From positions 1-64,000 of the forward strand of contig JADJPJ010000006.1 in NCBI GenBank assembly GCA_016713325.1: a DNA stretch of 64,000 nt, written 5' to 3'. The notes under the pieces were generated by a model. That model was not told the origin of the DNA, did not search any database, and worked only from the letters and a program-made list of their open reading frames with translations. Of this stretch, positions 34,832-42,996 are shown piece after piece. Position 1 is the first letter of the stretch. Every line of letters begins with the position of its first letter. A program made the position numbers and the translations under genes. This DNA comes from Candidatus Flexifilum affinis (GTDB taxonomy: Bacteria > Chloroflexota > Anaerolineae > Aggregatilineales > Phototrophicaceae).

Positions 34832-36496
34832 ATGGAAGTCACATTAGCACTGGCGTTTATTGCAGGGCTGGCGTCTTTTCTCTCGCCATGCGTACTCCCC
34901 CTGGTCCCCGCCTACATCGGTTACATGGGCGGGCGGGTGACCTACACGGTCGCCGCACAGGCAAACGCAGGCACGGCGACGCTTAGACCATCGATGGGGG
35001 TCCGATTCAGTACGCTGCTGCACAGCCTGGCCTTCGTGCTGGGTTTCTCGCTGGTCTTCGTGAGCATCGGACTGCTGAGCACCGCCTTTGTCTCGGTCAT
35101 CGGCCGTCAGAATGTGAGTGCCGTCACCGGCATCATCAGTCGGGCCGGCGGCGTCCTGATCATCCTTTTCGGCCTGCACTTCATGGGTCTTCTCGCACGC
35201 CTGTTCAGTGCTCTGCTCAAACGTCAGAAAGCGCTGAACACACCGATAGTTGCCATTGCCGTGATCGCTGCGTTGAGCTTCCTCACGCTGTGGATCTTCG
35301 AGGACTGGCTCCCTGCCCTGCCGGTCGCGGCGCTCCTGACCGTCTGGATGGTGCTCTCCGGCGCTTTCACCGAACCGGCCAAGTTCTGGGTCAGCATCAT
35401 CGAGCGCATCCAGCAGTGGCTGTACACCGATACACGCCGCCAGATGATCGCCCAGGGACAGCAAGGATACCTCAGCTCAGTGATCATGGGGGTGGTCTTC
35501 TCAGCGGGCTGGACGCCGTGCATCGGGCCGATTTACGGCACCATTCTGACCATGGCTGCTGCCGGTGGCGATGTCGGCCAGGCCGGCACCCAGCTCGCGG
35601 CCTATTCGCTTGGCCTGGGCATTCCATTCATCCTGGCTGCTCTGATGATGGACAGCGCTCAGGGTATCCTCCGGCGGCTGAACCGTTACCTGCACACCAT
35701 CGAACTGGCAGCCGGCGCCTTTCTGATTGTCATCGGCGTGCTGGTCGCCAGCGGACAGCTTCAGTCGCTCAGCCAGACTTTCGCCAACCAGTTCGCTGAC
35801 TTCTCGTACCGTCTTGAAGAGTGCGTGATTGAGGTCTTCGAAGGCCGGCTCGACGTCGGCGGGGTACCCGGTTGCATCAATACCGATACTGCTGCCGCGG
35901 CGACCGTCGGCGCGTCCGGGGCTGAGATCGCCAGTGCGCCACAAGCCGGCGCGGAAGTGCTTCCCACCCAGGCCGTCACAGCACAGCCGGCCGCGCCCAT
36001 GGAAGTGGTTGGCATCAGCGAACTGGCCAGCAGTCTCCCCACAGCCAGCGTGGAGGAAAGCAGTGCGCTGGGCAGCCTGGGGGTGGGCAGCCTTGCCCCG
36101 CTCTTCACAGCATTCAATGAGAGCGGGGAGTCGTTGTCCTTGCAAGATCTGCGCGGACAGGTTGTACTCCTAAATTTCTGGGCGACGTGGTGCGGACCCT
36201 GCCGGATCGAGATGCCGGGCCTACAGGCAGCTTACGAGAGCAAGCGCGAGCAGGGATTTGTCGTGGTGGGCATCAACAATCAGGAGACTGTCGAGGATGT
36301 CGCCGGCTTTCGACTGGAACGCGGCCTGACCTTTCCGCTGTTGATGGATGAACAGGGGACGATTCAGGAAGCGTATGGCATTCGCGCGTATCCGAGCACC
36401 TTCATCATCGATGCTGAGGGTCTGATTGACGCGGTGCACTATGGTCCGCTCACGCCAAGCCAGATCGAGGAACTCGTCGGCGAGGCGCTTTCCTGA
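34832..36496 (+). CDS. CcdA/DsbD-type thiol transporter fused to a TlpA-like thioredoxin
   Basis: This 554-residue protein has an N-terminal CcdA domain with LASFLSPCVLPLVPAYIGYM and a second conserved Cys in SAGWTPCIGPIYG. About six to eight membrane segments pass electrons from cytoplasmic thioredoxin. A low-complexity Ala/Thr-rich linker (residues about 350-420) leads to a TlpA-type domain with FWATWCGPCRIEMPGL, the CxxC redox site, and AYPSTFIIDAEG with the cis-Pro. It should keep extracytoplasmic thiols reduced, for example for cytochrome c maturation. The fusion places reductant channel and delivery domain in one chain. The next gene encodes another TlpA protein. Confidence 0.88.
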   Translation: MEVTLALAFIAGLASFLSPCVLPLVPAYIGYMGGRVTYTVAAQANAGTATLRPSMGVRFSTLLHSLAFVLGFSLVFVSIGLLSTAFVSVIGRQNVSAVTGIISRAGGVLIILFGLHFMGLLARLFSALLKRQKALNTPIVAIAVIAALSFLTLWIFEDWLPALPVAALLTVWMVLSGAFTEPAKFWVSIIERIQQWLYTDTRRQMIAQGQQGYLSSVIMGVVFSAGWTPCIGPIYGTILTMAAAGGDVGQAGTQLAAYSLGLGIPFILAALMMDSAQGILRRLNRYLHTIELAAGAFLIVIGVLVASGQLQSLSQTFANQFADFSYRLEECVIEVFEGRLDVGGVPGCINTDTAAAATVGASGAEIASAPQAGAEVLPTQAVTAQPAAPMEVVGISELASSLPTASVEESSALGSLGVGSLAPLFTAFNESGESLSLQDLRGQVVLLNFWATWCGPCRIEMPGLQAAYESKREQGFVVVGINNQETVEDVAGFRLERGLTFPLLMDEQGTIQEAYGIRAYPSTFIIDAEGLIDAVHYGPLTPSQIEELVGEALS

Positions 36497-36516
36497 GCCA
36501 ACGCACCCGCCAGATA

Positions 36517-37047
36517 ATGCTGTTGGCTGCGGCCGTCGCCTGCTGGATGGCGGCTGCGGCCGTGGTCCTAATGACCGGCCTTCCCGAGCGCGCAGCCTAT
36601 TCCGGGGTCGTCACGTCCGGCGGGGTGCGCTCCGCCCCGGAGATCGGCGCGCTGGCTCCGCCCTTCCGGACCAGCAGCCTGAACGGAGAAGCTGACTCCG
36701 CCGACTGGCTGGGTCAACCAGTTGTGCTGAATTTCTGGGCGACCTGGTGCGTACCCTGCGCTGTGGAAATGCCTGAGCTCCAGCAGGTACACGAAGCATT
36801 CGAGACGGTGCGTGTGATCGGCGTCAATCTTGGCGAATCGCCAGCCGCCGTGCAAAACTGGGCGGAGACGTACGGGCTGACCTTTGAACTTGCCTTCGAC
36901 CCGGACGGCAGCATTGCCCGCCTGTATGCCCTGCGTGGACAACCGTCCACCTTCGTGATTGCGCCAGACGGAAAAATCAGGCACATTTACTTTGGCGCGA
37001 CGGATAGCGCGACACTGTCACGAGATCTGCTGCCGCTGGTGGGATAA
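36517..37047 (+). CDS. TlpA-family thiol-disulfide oxidoreductase
   Basis: This 176-residue protein has one N-terminal membrane anchor (LLAAAVACWMAAAAVVLM) and a thioredoxin-fold domain. FWATWCVPCAVEMPELQ holds the CxxC site, and GQPSTFVIAPDGKIR the cis-Pro loop. The TlpA/ResA insert helix is present. It follows the CcdA-TlpA fusion by 20 bases and is likely its partner in extracytoplasmic thiol reduction. Confidence 0.88.
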   Translation: MLLAAAVACWMAAAAVVLMTGLPERAAYSGVVTSGGVRSAPEIGALAPPFRTSSLNGEADSADWLGQPVVLNFWATWCVPCAVEMPELQQVHEAFETVRVIGVNLGESPAAVQNWAETYGLTFELAFDPDGSIARLYALRGQPSTFVIAPDGKIRHIYFGATDSATLSRDLLPLVG

Positions 37048-37070
37048 CAACACAAGGAACTGCGTTTCGG

Positions 37071-37871
37071 ATGGCTATGCGAAACACACAACCCCGCTCA
37101 ACTGCGGTCCGGCTCAATCTCTGGCTGCTGAGCTTCACACATCACTGGCTGCGCATCGCGCTGATCGTGTTGGGTATCTATGCCTCGCTGCCCTGGGTTG
37201 CCCCCACATTGATGCATTTCGGCATCACCGGGCCAGCGCGGGTGCTGTATTTCGTCTACGGCCCGTTCTGCCACCAATTCGCTTTTCGGTCCTTTTTCGT
37301 ATTCGGCGACCAGCCCGCCTATCCGCGCGCCATCGCCGGCACGTCGCTGACGCCCTACGAAGCCTACGTGGACGACTCCCCAGCGTTCGATGAAGCGCTG
37401 AAGAACTGGATCGGCCGGCCAAGCAGCCGCTCCAGCTCGCTGGAGACATTCGATCCGTCCGAATGGACCTTCGAACTCCAGTTTGCCTCCAAGGATTTCT
37501 TCGGCACGCCGGAAATGGGCTATAAGACCACCCTCTGCCAGCGCGATGTGGCTCTCTACACCGCTATGTTCATCGGCGGGCTGATCTTCAGCCATCCGTT
37601 TGTGCGCCGCCGTCTCCGCCCGATTCCCATCCTGCTTTACATCTTCGCCGGCGGGCTGCCGATCGCCATCGACGGTTTCAGCCAACTCCTGGGTTACCCG
37701 CCGATCTCGCTGTGGGAGCCGCGCGAAACGACACCGGTGTTCCGGGTCGTCACCGGCGCCGTCTTCGGCCTGATGACCGCCTGGCTGGCCTTCCCCTATC
37801 TGGAAGAGTCCTTCCGGGAGACGCGACGCGAGTTGCAGGCCAAGCTGCAGCGCGCCGGCATCATCGACTGA
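37071..37871 (+). CDS. DUF2085-family membrane protein
   Basis: This 266-residue protein has four or five hydrophobic segments. The family signature is FVYGPFCHQFAFRSFFVFG and KTTLCQRDVALYTAMFIGGL, with conserved Cys and His residues on either side of the first membrane pair, possibly a metal site. The region between the two halves contains a polar insert of about 80 residues. The function of DUF2085 proteins is unknown. It is the last gene of a plus-strand run that includes redox proteins, so a redox-linked role is possible. Confidence 0.8.
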   Translation: MAMRNTQPRSTAVRLNLWLLSFTHHWLRIALIVLGIYASLPWVAPTLMHFGITGPARVLYFVYGPFCHQFAFRSFFVFGDQPAYPRAIAGTSLTPYEAYVDDSPAFDEALKNWIGRPSSRSSSLETFDPSEWTFELQFASKDFFGTPEMGYKTTLCQRDVALYTAMFIGGLIFSHPFVRRRLRPIPILLYIFAGGLPIAIDGFSQLLGYPPISLWEPRETTPVFRVVTGAVFGLMTAWLAFPYLEESFRETRRELQAKLQRAGIID

Positions 37872-37886
37872 AGCTCGTTTGCCCGA

Positions 37887-40387
37887 CTAGTGCCATTCAC
37901 TCCAGACTCGCCGCAGGGAGGTCATGCGGGCCAGCGCCGAGTCGCGTCTGGTCTCCAGAACCAGCGACGCCACGACCAGCAGAACGCCTCCTGCCAGGGG
38001 ATAAGCCACACGTTGATGCTCGCCGTCGCCACGATGACGCCGAGCGCTGCACCGGCCGCACCCACCACAAAGGAGCGGCGCCGGCGGCAAAGCACGCCGT
38101 AGACCATTAACCCGAGACACGAGGCGGCTGCACTGAGCCGTGCCACTTCTCTGACCGCAAGAAAGGCCATCCGCTCTTCATAATAGGATGGAATCCCCGT
38201 CACGTGCGCCATGACCACCGGATAGAACAGCAACGTGATCCCGGCCAACTCCGTCAGCTTGCGTCCCGGCCGTTCGATCCGGGCGATGATCAGCAGCGCC
38301 ACACCAACCGGGACGTTCTGCACGACGAGACCATCTATCCCCAATCCATTCAGCACCAACCACCACGTGGTCCAGAGCACCGGAACTGCGCCAAGCCGCC
38401 ACATCGGTTCGCGGAACACGACGATCACCGACAGGCCAGCCAGGAGGACAACTCTGGCAATGTCATTCACGTACTGCTGTGGACCGCCTGGGCCAAAAAT
38501 CGTCACGGCGGCGAGCGCGATGAGCGCACCGGCAATGACTACCGGGCGCACGCTGGTCTTGTGTCGCTGCGCCAATGCGCCGATCAGAATTCCAATGACG
38601 AGCAGGCCAAGCAGGCTTCCTGCGGGCAGAGCAAACAGGCGCGCCCCTTGCATGACGACAAAAGCGATTTGCATCAGAGCGACCGGCAGCCAGTAGCGCC
38701 GACGCTGCCGGAAAAGCTGTTCGGCGGTGACGCCCAGGCCAAACACGGCGGCAATGACCGCCTCGGCGGGGGCGAAGAACACCTGAAGCAGGCCTACGCC
38801 ATAGATCAGCCAACCGGCCGAATGCACCGTCCAGCCCATGACGCCCGGTATGCGATCCAACGTCCAGCCGATCAGGAACCAGGCGCTCGAAATCAGGACC
38901 AGCCCCAGCCCCTGACGCTCCGCCGGCAGGCCCAGCGCCCCCAGCATGATCTGAAACCAGACGGCCGCAAGCCAGGCGCCCAGCAGCAGAAAGGCGCTGC
39001 GAATGGCCCGGTTCGCGTAAGGCCGAACCGCGGGCGGCGCGACCCAGGCGGCGAAGTCATCCCACAACGGATGCCGGTCGAGGAGTATGAGCGCGGCGGT
39101 GACCAGAGACGCCAGCATGGCGATGCCGAGGTGCAGCGGCAGCGTGATTGTGTCGGCCAGCACCAGCCCTGCCCCAATCAGGGCGTATCCGGTGATGAAG
39201 AACGGCGCTCGTACCAGCGCACTGCCCCGGGACATCCCGTGAGCGATCAGCAGCAGGCCGACCCCGCCCAACTGCCAGGCCATGCCCAGAATCGGCAGGT
39301 ACGTGAAGATCAGGCTGGAACTGATGAGCATCATGGTCAGAGGGAACGGCGCGACATAGAGCGCCAGGTGCACAAACACCGGCAGGCGGTATTCTATGCC
39401 CAGGGCAAGCCACAAGGCGGACAGCGCCAGCAGTGTCTGCATCAGAACGATGTGATCCATCAGCTTGAGATTGGCGGCAGTCGCCAGCAGGCTGACGATG
39501 CTCAGCCCGACCGCCAGATCGGCCGCCGGCCAACTGAACATGGCGGAAAGAAAGCTCTCGGCCTTCTTGTGTTTGCGACGGTGGTGCGTGAACCGACCGA
39601 ACAGAACGGCCACCACAGCGGGAACGGTCATCCACAGGCCGAAAGTTGCCGGCGTACCCACCCACGCGCGATGCGCGATGGCCCAGGCCCCCGCCAGCCC
39701 CCAGACCGCCACATGGGACGCAGCCGGGATCTTCTGTCGCACGCCGAAGAGCGCGATCAACTCGGCCGACAGCACCCAGGTCATGACCATCGCGGCGGGG
39801 TTACTGTCCGGCAGCATGAGCAGAAATGCGCACAGCGCGATCAACAGCACCACCGCTCCGAGCCGGTAGGCATTCTGCCAGAACCGATCGGGCACGGGTA
39901 GCAGAAGCCAGATCCCACCGAGGAGCGTCACCGTCAGGGGTTGCCAGAAGAGCGGCACGCCGATCGAATGAATCAGCGCCCAGAACAGATTGACTTGCAG
40001 CAGCAGCACGATCGGCGCCATCAGCCAGAGGCGCGTTCGCGATCCCATCATGGTCACCTCTCCCGTTGCCAGGGCGGAGGCCACCAGCCAGTATGATCCG
40101 GAGATCTCCGGTGGCAGCAGAAAGCGGCGGTCGTCCAGGTGAATCAAGGCCACGCCCGCCAGCCACGCGGCTGCGGTGGTGAGGCCTGCTGTCACCAGGG
40201 GGGCGTTGCCCGTCCGGTGCGACAACCTCGCAAAACCGAACAGCACAGCGGGCATGCTGATCGCTGCCAGGGCGTGGACGAAAAACGAGGTCGACTGAAT
40301 ATCCCGCACCATAAACATCAGCGAGACCACGATCAGGGCACTTCCAGCGGATGTAGTCCCTCTGATGGTACGTTCTAAGCGTTCCAT
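37887..40387 (-). CDS. Large polytopic membrane protein (one apparent frameshift near the end)
   Basis: This protein of more than 800 residues has about 25 hydrophobic segments and few charged loops. No catalytic motif is visible and no family is recognised with confidence; the general pattern resembles DUF2157/DUF2339-like multi-TM proteins. Near 38,000 the frame slips inside a run of C: INVWLIP continues properly as LAGGVLLVVASLVLETRR in the next frame, ending SLRRVWSEWH at 37,887. One extra C restores this. Without repair the protein ends in an improbable Trp/Arg-rich tail. It is convergent with the DUF2085 gene. Confidence 0.65.
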
Positions 40388-40490
40388 GCGACGATCCTTT
40401 GCCCATCACGACCTAGTTTCAGCATAGGATCGCAGAACCGTTTGCCGGCTGTGCACGGCGCATGGCGCGGGCATGACAAACGCACAATTC

Positions 40491-41744
40491 TCAGGTTTTG
40501 TGCTGTACGGGGAGTTCCAGCGTGAAAGTGGAGCCAATGCCCACCTGGCTGACCAGATGGATGTCACCGCCATGCTGACGGGCGATCTCCTGGGCGATGG
40601 CCAGTCCCAGTCCAGCACCGGTGCGGTCCGATGCCAGGCGGACAAAAGGCACAAAGACCAGTGCCCGCTGCGCTTCCGGGATGCCGGCGCCGGTGTCCTG
40701 CACCTCGACCAGCACCCGATCGCCGCGCTGTAGGGTCCGCAGCGTCACGTGGCCGCGCCTCGTGTACTTAACGGCATTGACGAGCAGGTTAGACAATGCC
40801 TGCCGGAGACGCAGCGGATCGCCATCGATCTCCGGCAGCGTCGGATCCAACTGCACTTCCAGCCGAACTTCAGCCGTCAGCATTTGCCGCGCCTCATCGG
40901 CTACGGTTTCGCACAGCCGGTTGATCGAGCAGCATGTGTAGCTCAGGCTGACTTCGCCGGCGCTGAGCCGGGCGTGGTCGAGCAGATCGCCGACCAGACG
41001 GTCGAGGTGTTCGCCCTCGTCGACGATCTGCTCGAGATAGCGCTGCTGCGGTTCGGACTGGACTCCGCGGCGCAGCAGCTTGGCAAAGCCCAGGATCGAA
41101 TTGAGCGGGGTGCGCAGTTCATGGCTGACCCGTGCGAGGAAACGCTGACTTTGCTGGCGGATCTCTTCGCCCACATGCGCGGTGCTGATCTCGATCGACA
41201 GATGGCTGAGGAAGCGCAGGGTCTGAAACGTGAACACGGCCAGCAGAATGTCATAGCTCACCAGAATCGACCGGCTGGGGTCGAGCCGCGGCGCGACCGT
41301 GATGATCTCGAATAGCAGCAGGATCCAGAACGCCGTGATGCAAATAACCTGGATGAAGGCGCGCCGCGTGCCAGCGAAGAGCATCCCGCCGATAGTGTAC
41401 GGAATGAGGGTGGTGAGCGCGGTCACCGGCCCCAGTCCCTGAATCACCAGCCCTTGCAGGCCGACGATCGCCACCAGCGAGGCCAACCAGAATAATGTCG
41501 GCCCACCGAACCAGCCCACCACGTAGTTGAAGCACACCGCGCCGGCCAGAATGCCGTAGGCCCAGGGATGCTCCAGTCCCTGGTAGAGCGCCGCGCCCCA
41601 CAGGATCACCTCCCCCAGTACCAACTGCCAACCGCGCGTCTGCCAGTAGCGATGAATCCGCGTCTGCGCAGCCGCCTGTACCGGCGGAGGCAACGGATTA
41701 CCCTCGTCGGGCAGCAGTGCGCTGAAGAATTCTCGCCACATCAT
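40491..41744 (-). CDS. Membrane histidine kinase
   Basis: This 417-residue protein has an N-terminal membrane region of about five helices (VILWGAALYQ, YVVGWFGGPTLFWLASLVAIVG and others) followed by the kinase core. The H-box is RVSHELRTPLNSILGFAKLL. ATP-binding motifs are LSNLLVNAVKY (N box), VQDTGAGIP (G1), FVPFVRL and GAGLGLAIAQEI (G2). No periplasmic sensor domain is seen, so the stimulus may act in the membrane. The start overlaps the upstream receiver gene by 47 bases, and the three genes 42,866-40,491 form one operon. Confidence 0.88.
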   Translation of the reverse strand: MMWREFFSALLPDEGNPLPPPVQAAAQTRIHRYWQTRGWQLVLGEVILWGAALYQGLEHPWAYGILAGAVCFNYVVGWFGGPTLFWLASLVAIVGLQGLVIQGLGPVTALTTLIPYTIGGMLFAGTRRAFIQVICITAFWILLLFEIITVAPRLDPSRSILVSYDILLAVFTFQTLRFLSHLSIEISTAHVGEEIRQQSQRFLARVSHELRTPLNSILGFAKLLRRGVQSEPQQRYLEQIVDEGEHLDRLVGDLLDHARLSAGEVSLSYTCCSINRLCETVADEARQMLTAEVRLEVQLDPTLPEIDGDPLRLRQALSNLLVNAVKYTRRGHVTLRTLQRGDRVLVEVQDTGAGIPEAQRALVFVPFVRLASDRTGAGLGLAIAQEIARQHGGDIHLVSQVGIGSTFTLELPVQHKT

Positions 41745-42057
41745 CGGGGTCCAGGGGCTTTCGCAGGTACAGGTATTCCAGATCGCGCGCCGGCTCTACG
41801 CTCGACGGATCATATGCGGAGGTGATAATCGCCGGGGCGTCATGGAGCTTTTTCAGCTCCCTGGCCAGTGCGAACCCATCGCCATCCGGCAGATCGAGGT
41901 CGATCACATACAGATCCGGCAATTCGCGCACCGCAGCCTGGCGGGCCTCGGCGCAGGTGCCAACCGCGATCAGCCGGTCGCTGGTCAGATCCTGGACGAT
42001 GGCCTGCATCAGCGATCGGGCCGGGGGGTGATCTTCGACATACAGAATCAGGCTCAT
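41698..42057 (-). CDS. Stand-alone receiver domain (CheY-like)
   Basis: This 119-residue protein is a single receiver: SLILYVEDHPPARSL with the acidic pocket, LYVIDLDLPDGDGF with the phospho-acceptor Asp, IITSAYDP with the conserved Ser/Thr, and YLRKPLDPDD with the Lys. No output domain is present. It overlaps both neighbours, the RR-HisKA gene by four bases and the kinase by 47, so it is likely an intermediate carrier or sink in a phosphorelay. Confidence 0.85.
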   Translation of the reverse strand: MSLILYVEDHPPARSLMQAIVQDLTSDRLIAVGTCAEARQAAVRELPDLYVIDLDLPDGDGFALARELKKLHDAPAIITSAYDPSSVEPARDLEYLYLRKPLDPDDVARILQRTAARRG

Positions 42058-42866
42058 CGAATCAGCTCGTCAATCAGGCCATCCAGTCGCTCGGATTCGA
42101 CGATGATCTGCTCGATCAGCTCGTCGGCGTCCTCTCGCGAAAGCACACCCTGCCGCTCCAGCCGGCCGCGCAGCAGTCGGGCCAGGCCCAGCAGCGTATG
42201 CAGAGGGGTGCGCAATTCATGCCGGCGGTGCGCATCGGCCCTGGGAAGCTCGCGCAGTGCTTCGGCAGCGCGCACCGCGGCCTCCCGGCTATCGACGCCG
42301 AGCTTCGCGTAGATGTTCGAGAGATGATTACGCACGGTGCCATGGGAAATGCCGAGCGACGCCGCGATGGTCTGATTGTCGTGACCTTCGGAAGCCAACC
42401 GCAGAATGGCGCGTTCACGGGCGGTCAGGCTGTGCTGCAAGCGCGCGTGGGTCAGGCCCAGAATCGCCGCCTGAGACAGAAATGGCCGCCCCTGCGCCAC
42501 TGCCCGAACGGCATCGACCAGGCGCAGCGAGAAGTCGTCGCTCTTGACCACATAGCCGTGAGCGCCCGCGGTGAGCAGTTCCTCGACCCATGTCGGATCA
42601 TCGTAGGCGGTGAAGATCAGCACCTTCAACTGAGGATAGCGCCCACGAACATCGCGGACGAAGCTCGCCGCGTCGAAGGCGCGGCCGGCAAAGGCCAGAT
42701 CGAGGATCAGCACGTCGGGCGGCGCCTGCTGAAGAAGGCGTGGCAGGGCTAAGGCTTCGTCGGTGTCCCACAGGATGTGCAGGTCCAGCGCACGCTCTAA
42801 TTCCTGCCGCAGCACCTTAAGGATGAGCGGATGATCGTCCGCCAGACCAACCTGGATCGCTGTCAT
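42054..42866 (-). CDS. NarL/LuxR-type response regulator with a C-terminal HisKA-like domain
   Basis: This protein of about 270 residues begins with a receiver (IQVGLADDHPLILKVL, VLILDLAFAGRAFD, KSDDFSLRL). A LuxR helix-turn-helix follows (LTARERAILRLASEGHDNQ, HGTVRNHLSNIYAKLGV). Then comes RRHELRTPLHTLLGLARLL, a clear H-box, and a second helix ending in ESERLDGLIDELI. That is a dimerisation/phospho-acceptor domain with no ATPase domain after it. This could be an Hpt-like relay point. The start at 42,866 fits the family and has a G-rich ribosome site. The gene overlaps the receiver gene. Confidence 0.78.
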   Translation of the reverse strand: MTAIQVGLADDHPLILKVLRQELERALDLHILWDTDEALALPRLLQQAPPDVLILDLAFAGRAFDAASFVRDVRGRYPQLKVLIFTAYDDPTWVEELLTAGAHGYVVKSDDFSLRLVDAVRAVAQGRPFLSQAAILGLTHARLQHSLTARERAILRLASEGHDNQTIAASLGISHGTVRNHLSNIYAKLGVDSREAAVRAAEALRELPRADAHRRHELRTPLHTLLGLARLLRGRLERQGVLSREDADELIEQIIVESERLDGLIDELIR

Positions 42867-42915
42867 GGAGCCGCCCCTGGATGCGAACACATCGCGGATT
42901 TTACATCGCGCCGGC

Positions 42916-42958
42916 AAAAACGACAGAGGGGGCGGCCAGCTCTGGCCACCCCCTCTGT
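42916..42958 (-). terminator. Rho-independent terminator after the Tad pseudopilin genes
   Basis: A 16-bp stem with one mismatch (42,923-42,939 with 42,942-42,958, tight loop) is followed in the minus-strand transcript by CGTTTTTG. It lies just after the end of the TadE-like gene at 42,997 and before the regulator gene at 42,866, so it separates the two minus-strand operons. Confidence 0.8.
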
Positions 42959-42996
42959 GTCAATCTGATGTCCGGCGAAGTCCGGATTGCTTCACC

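Noticed and set aside
38204..39901. Gln/Arg/His-rich plus-strand open frame opposite the polytopic membrane protein
   Set aside because: The composition is the complement of hydrophobic codons and nothing in it resembles a protein family.
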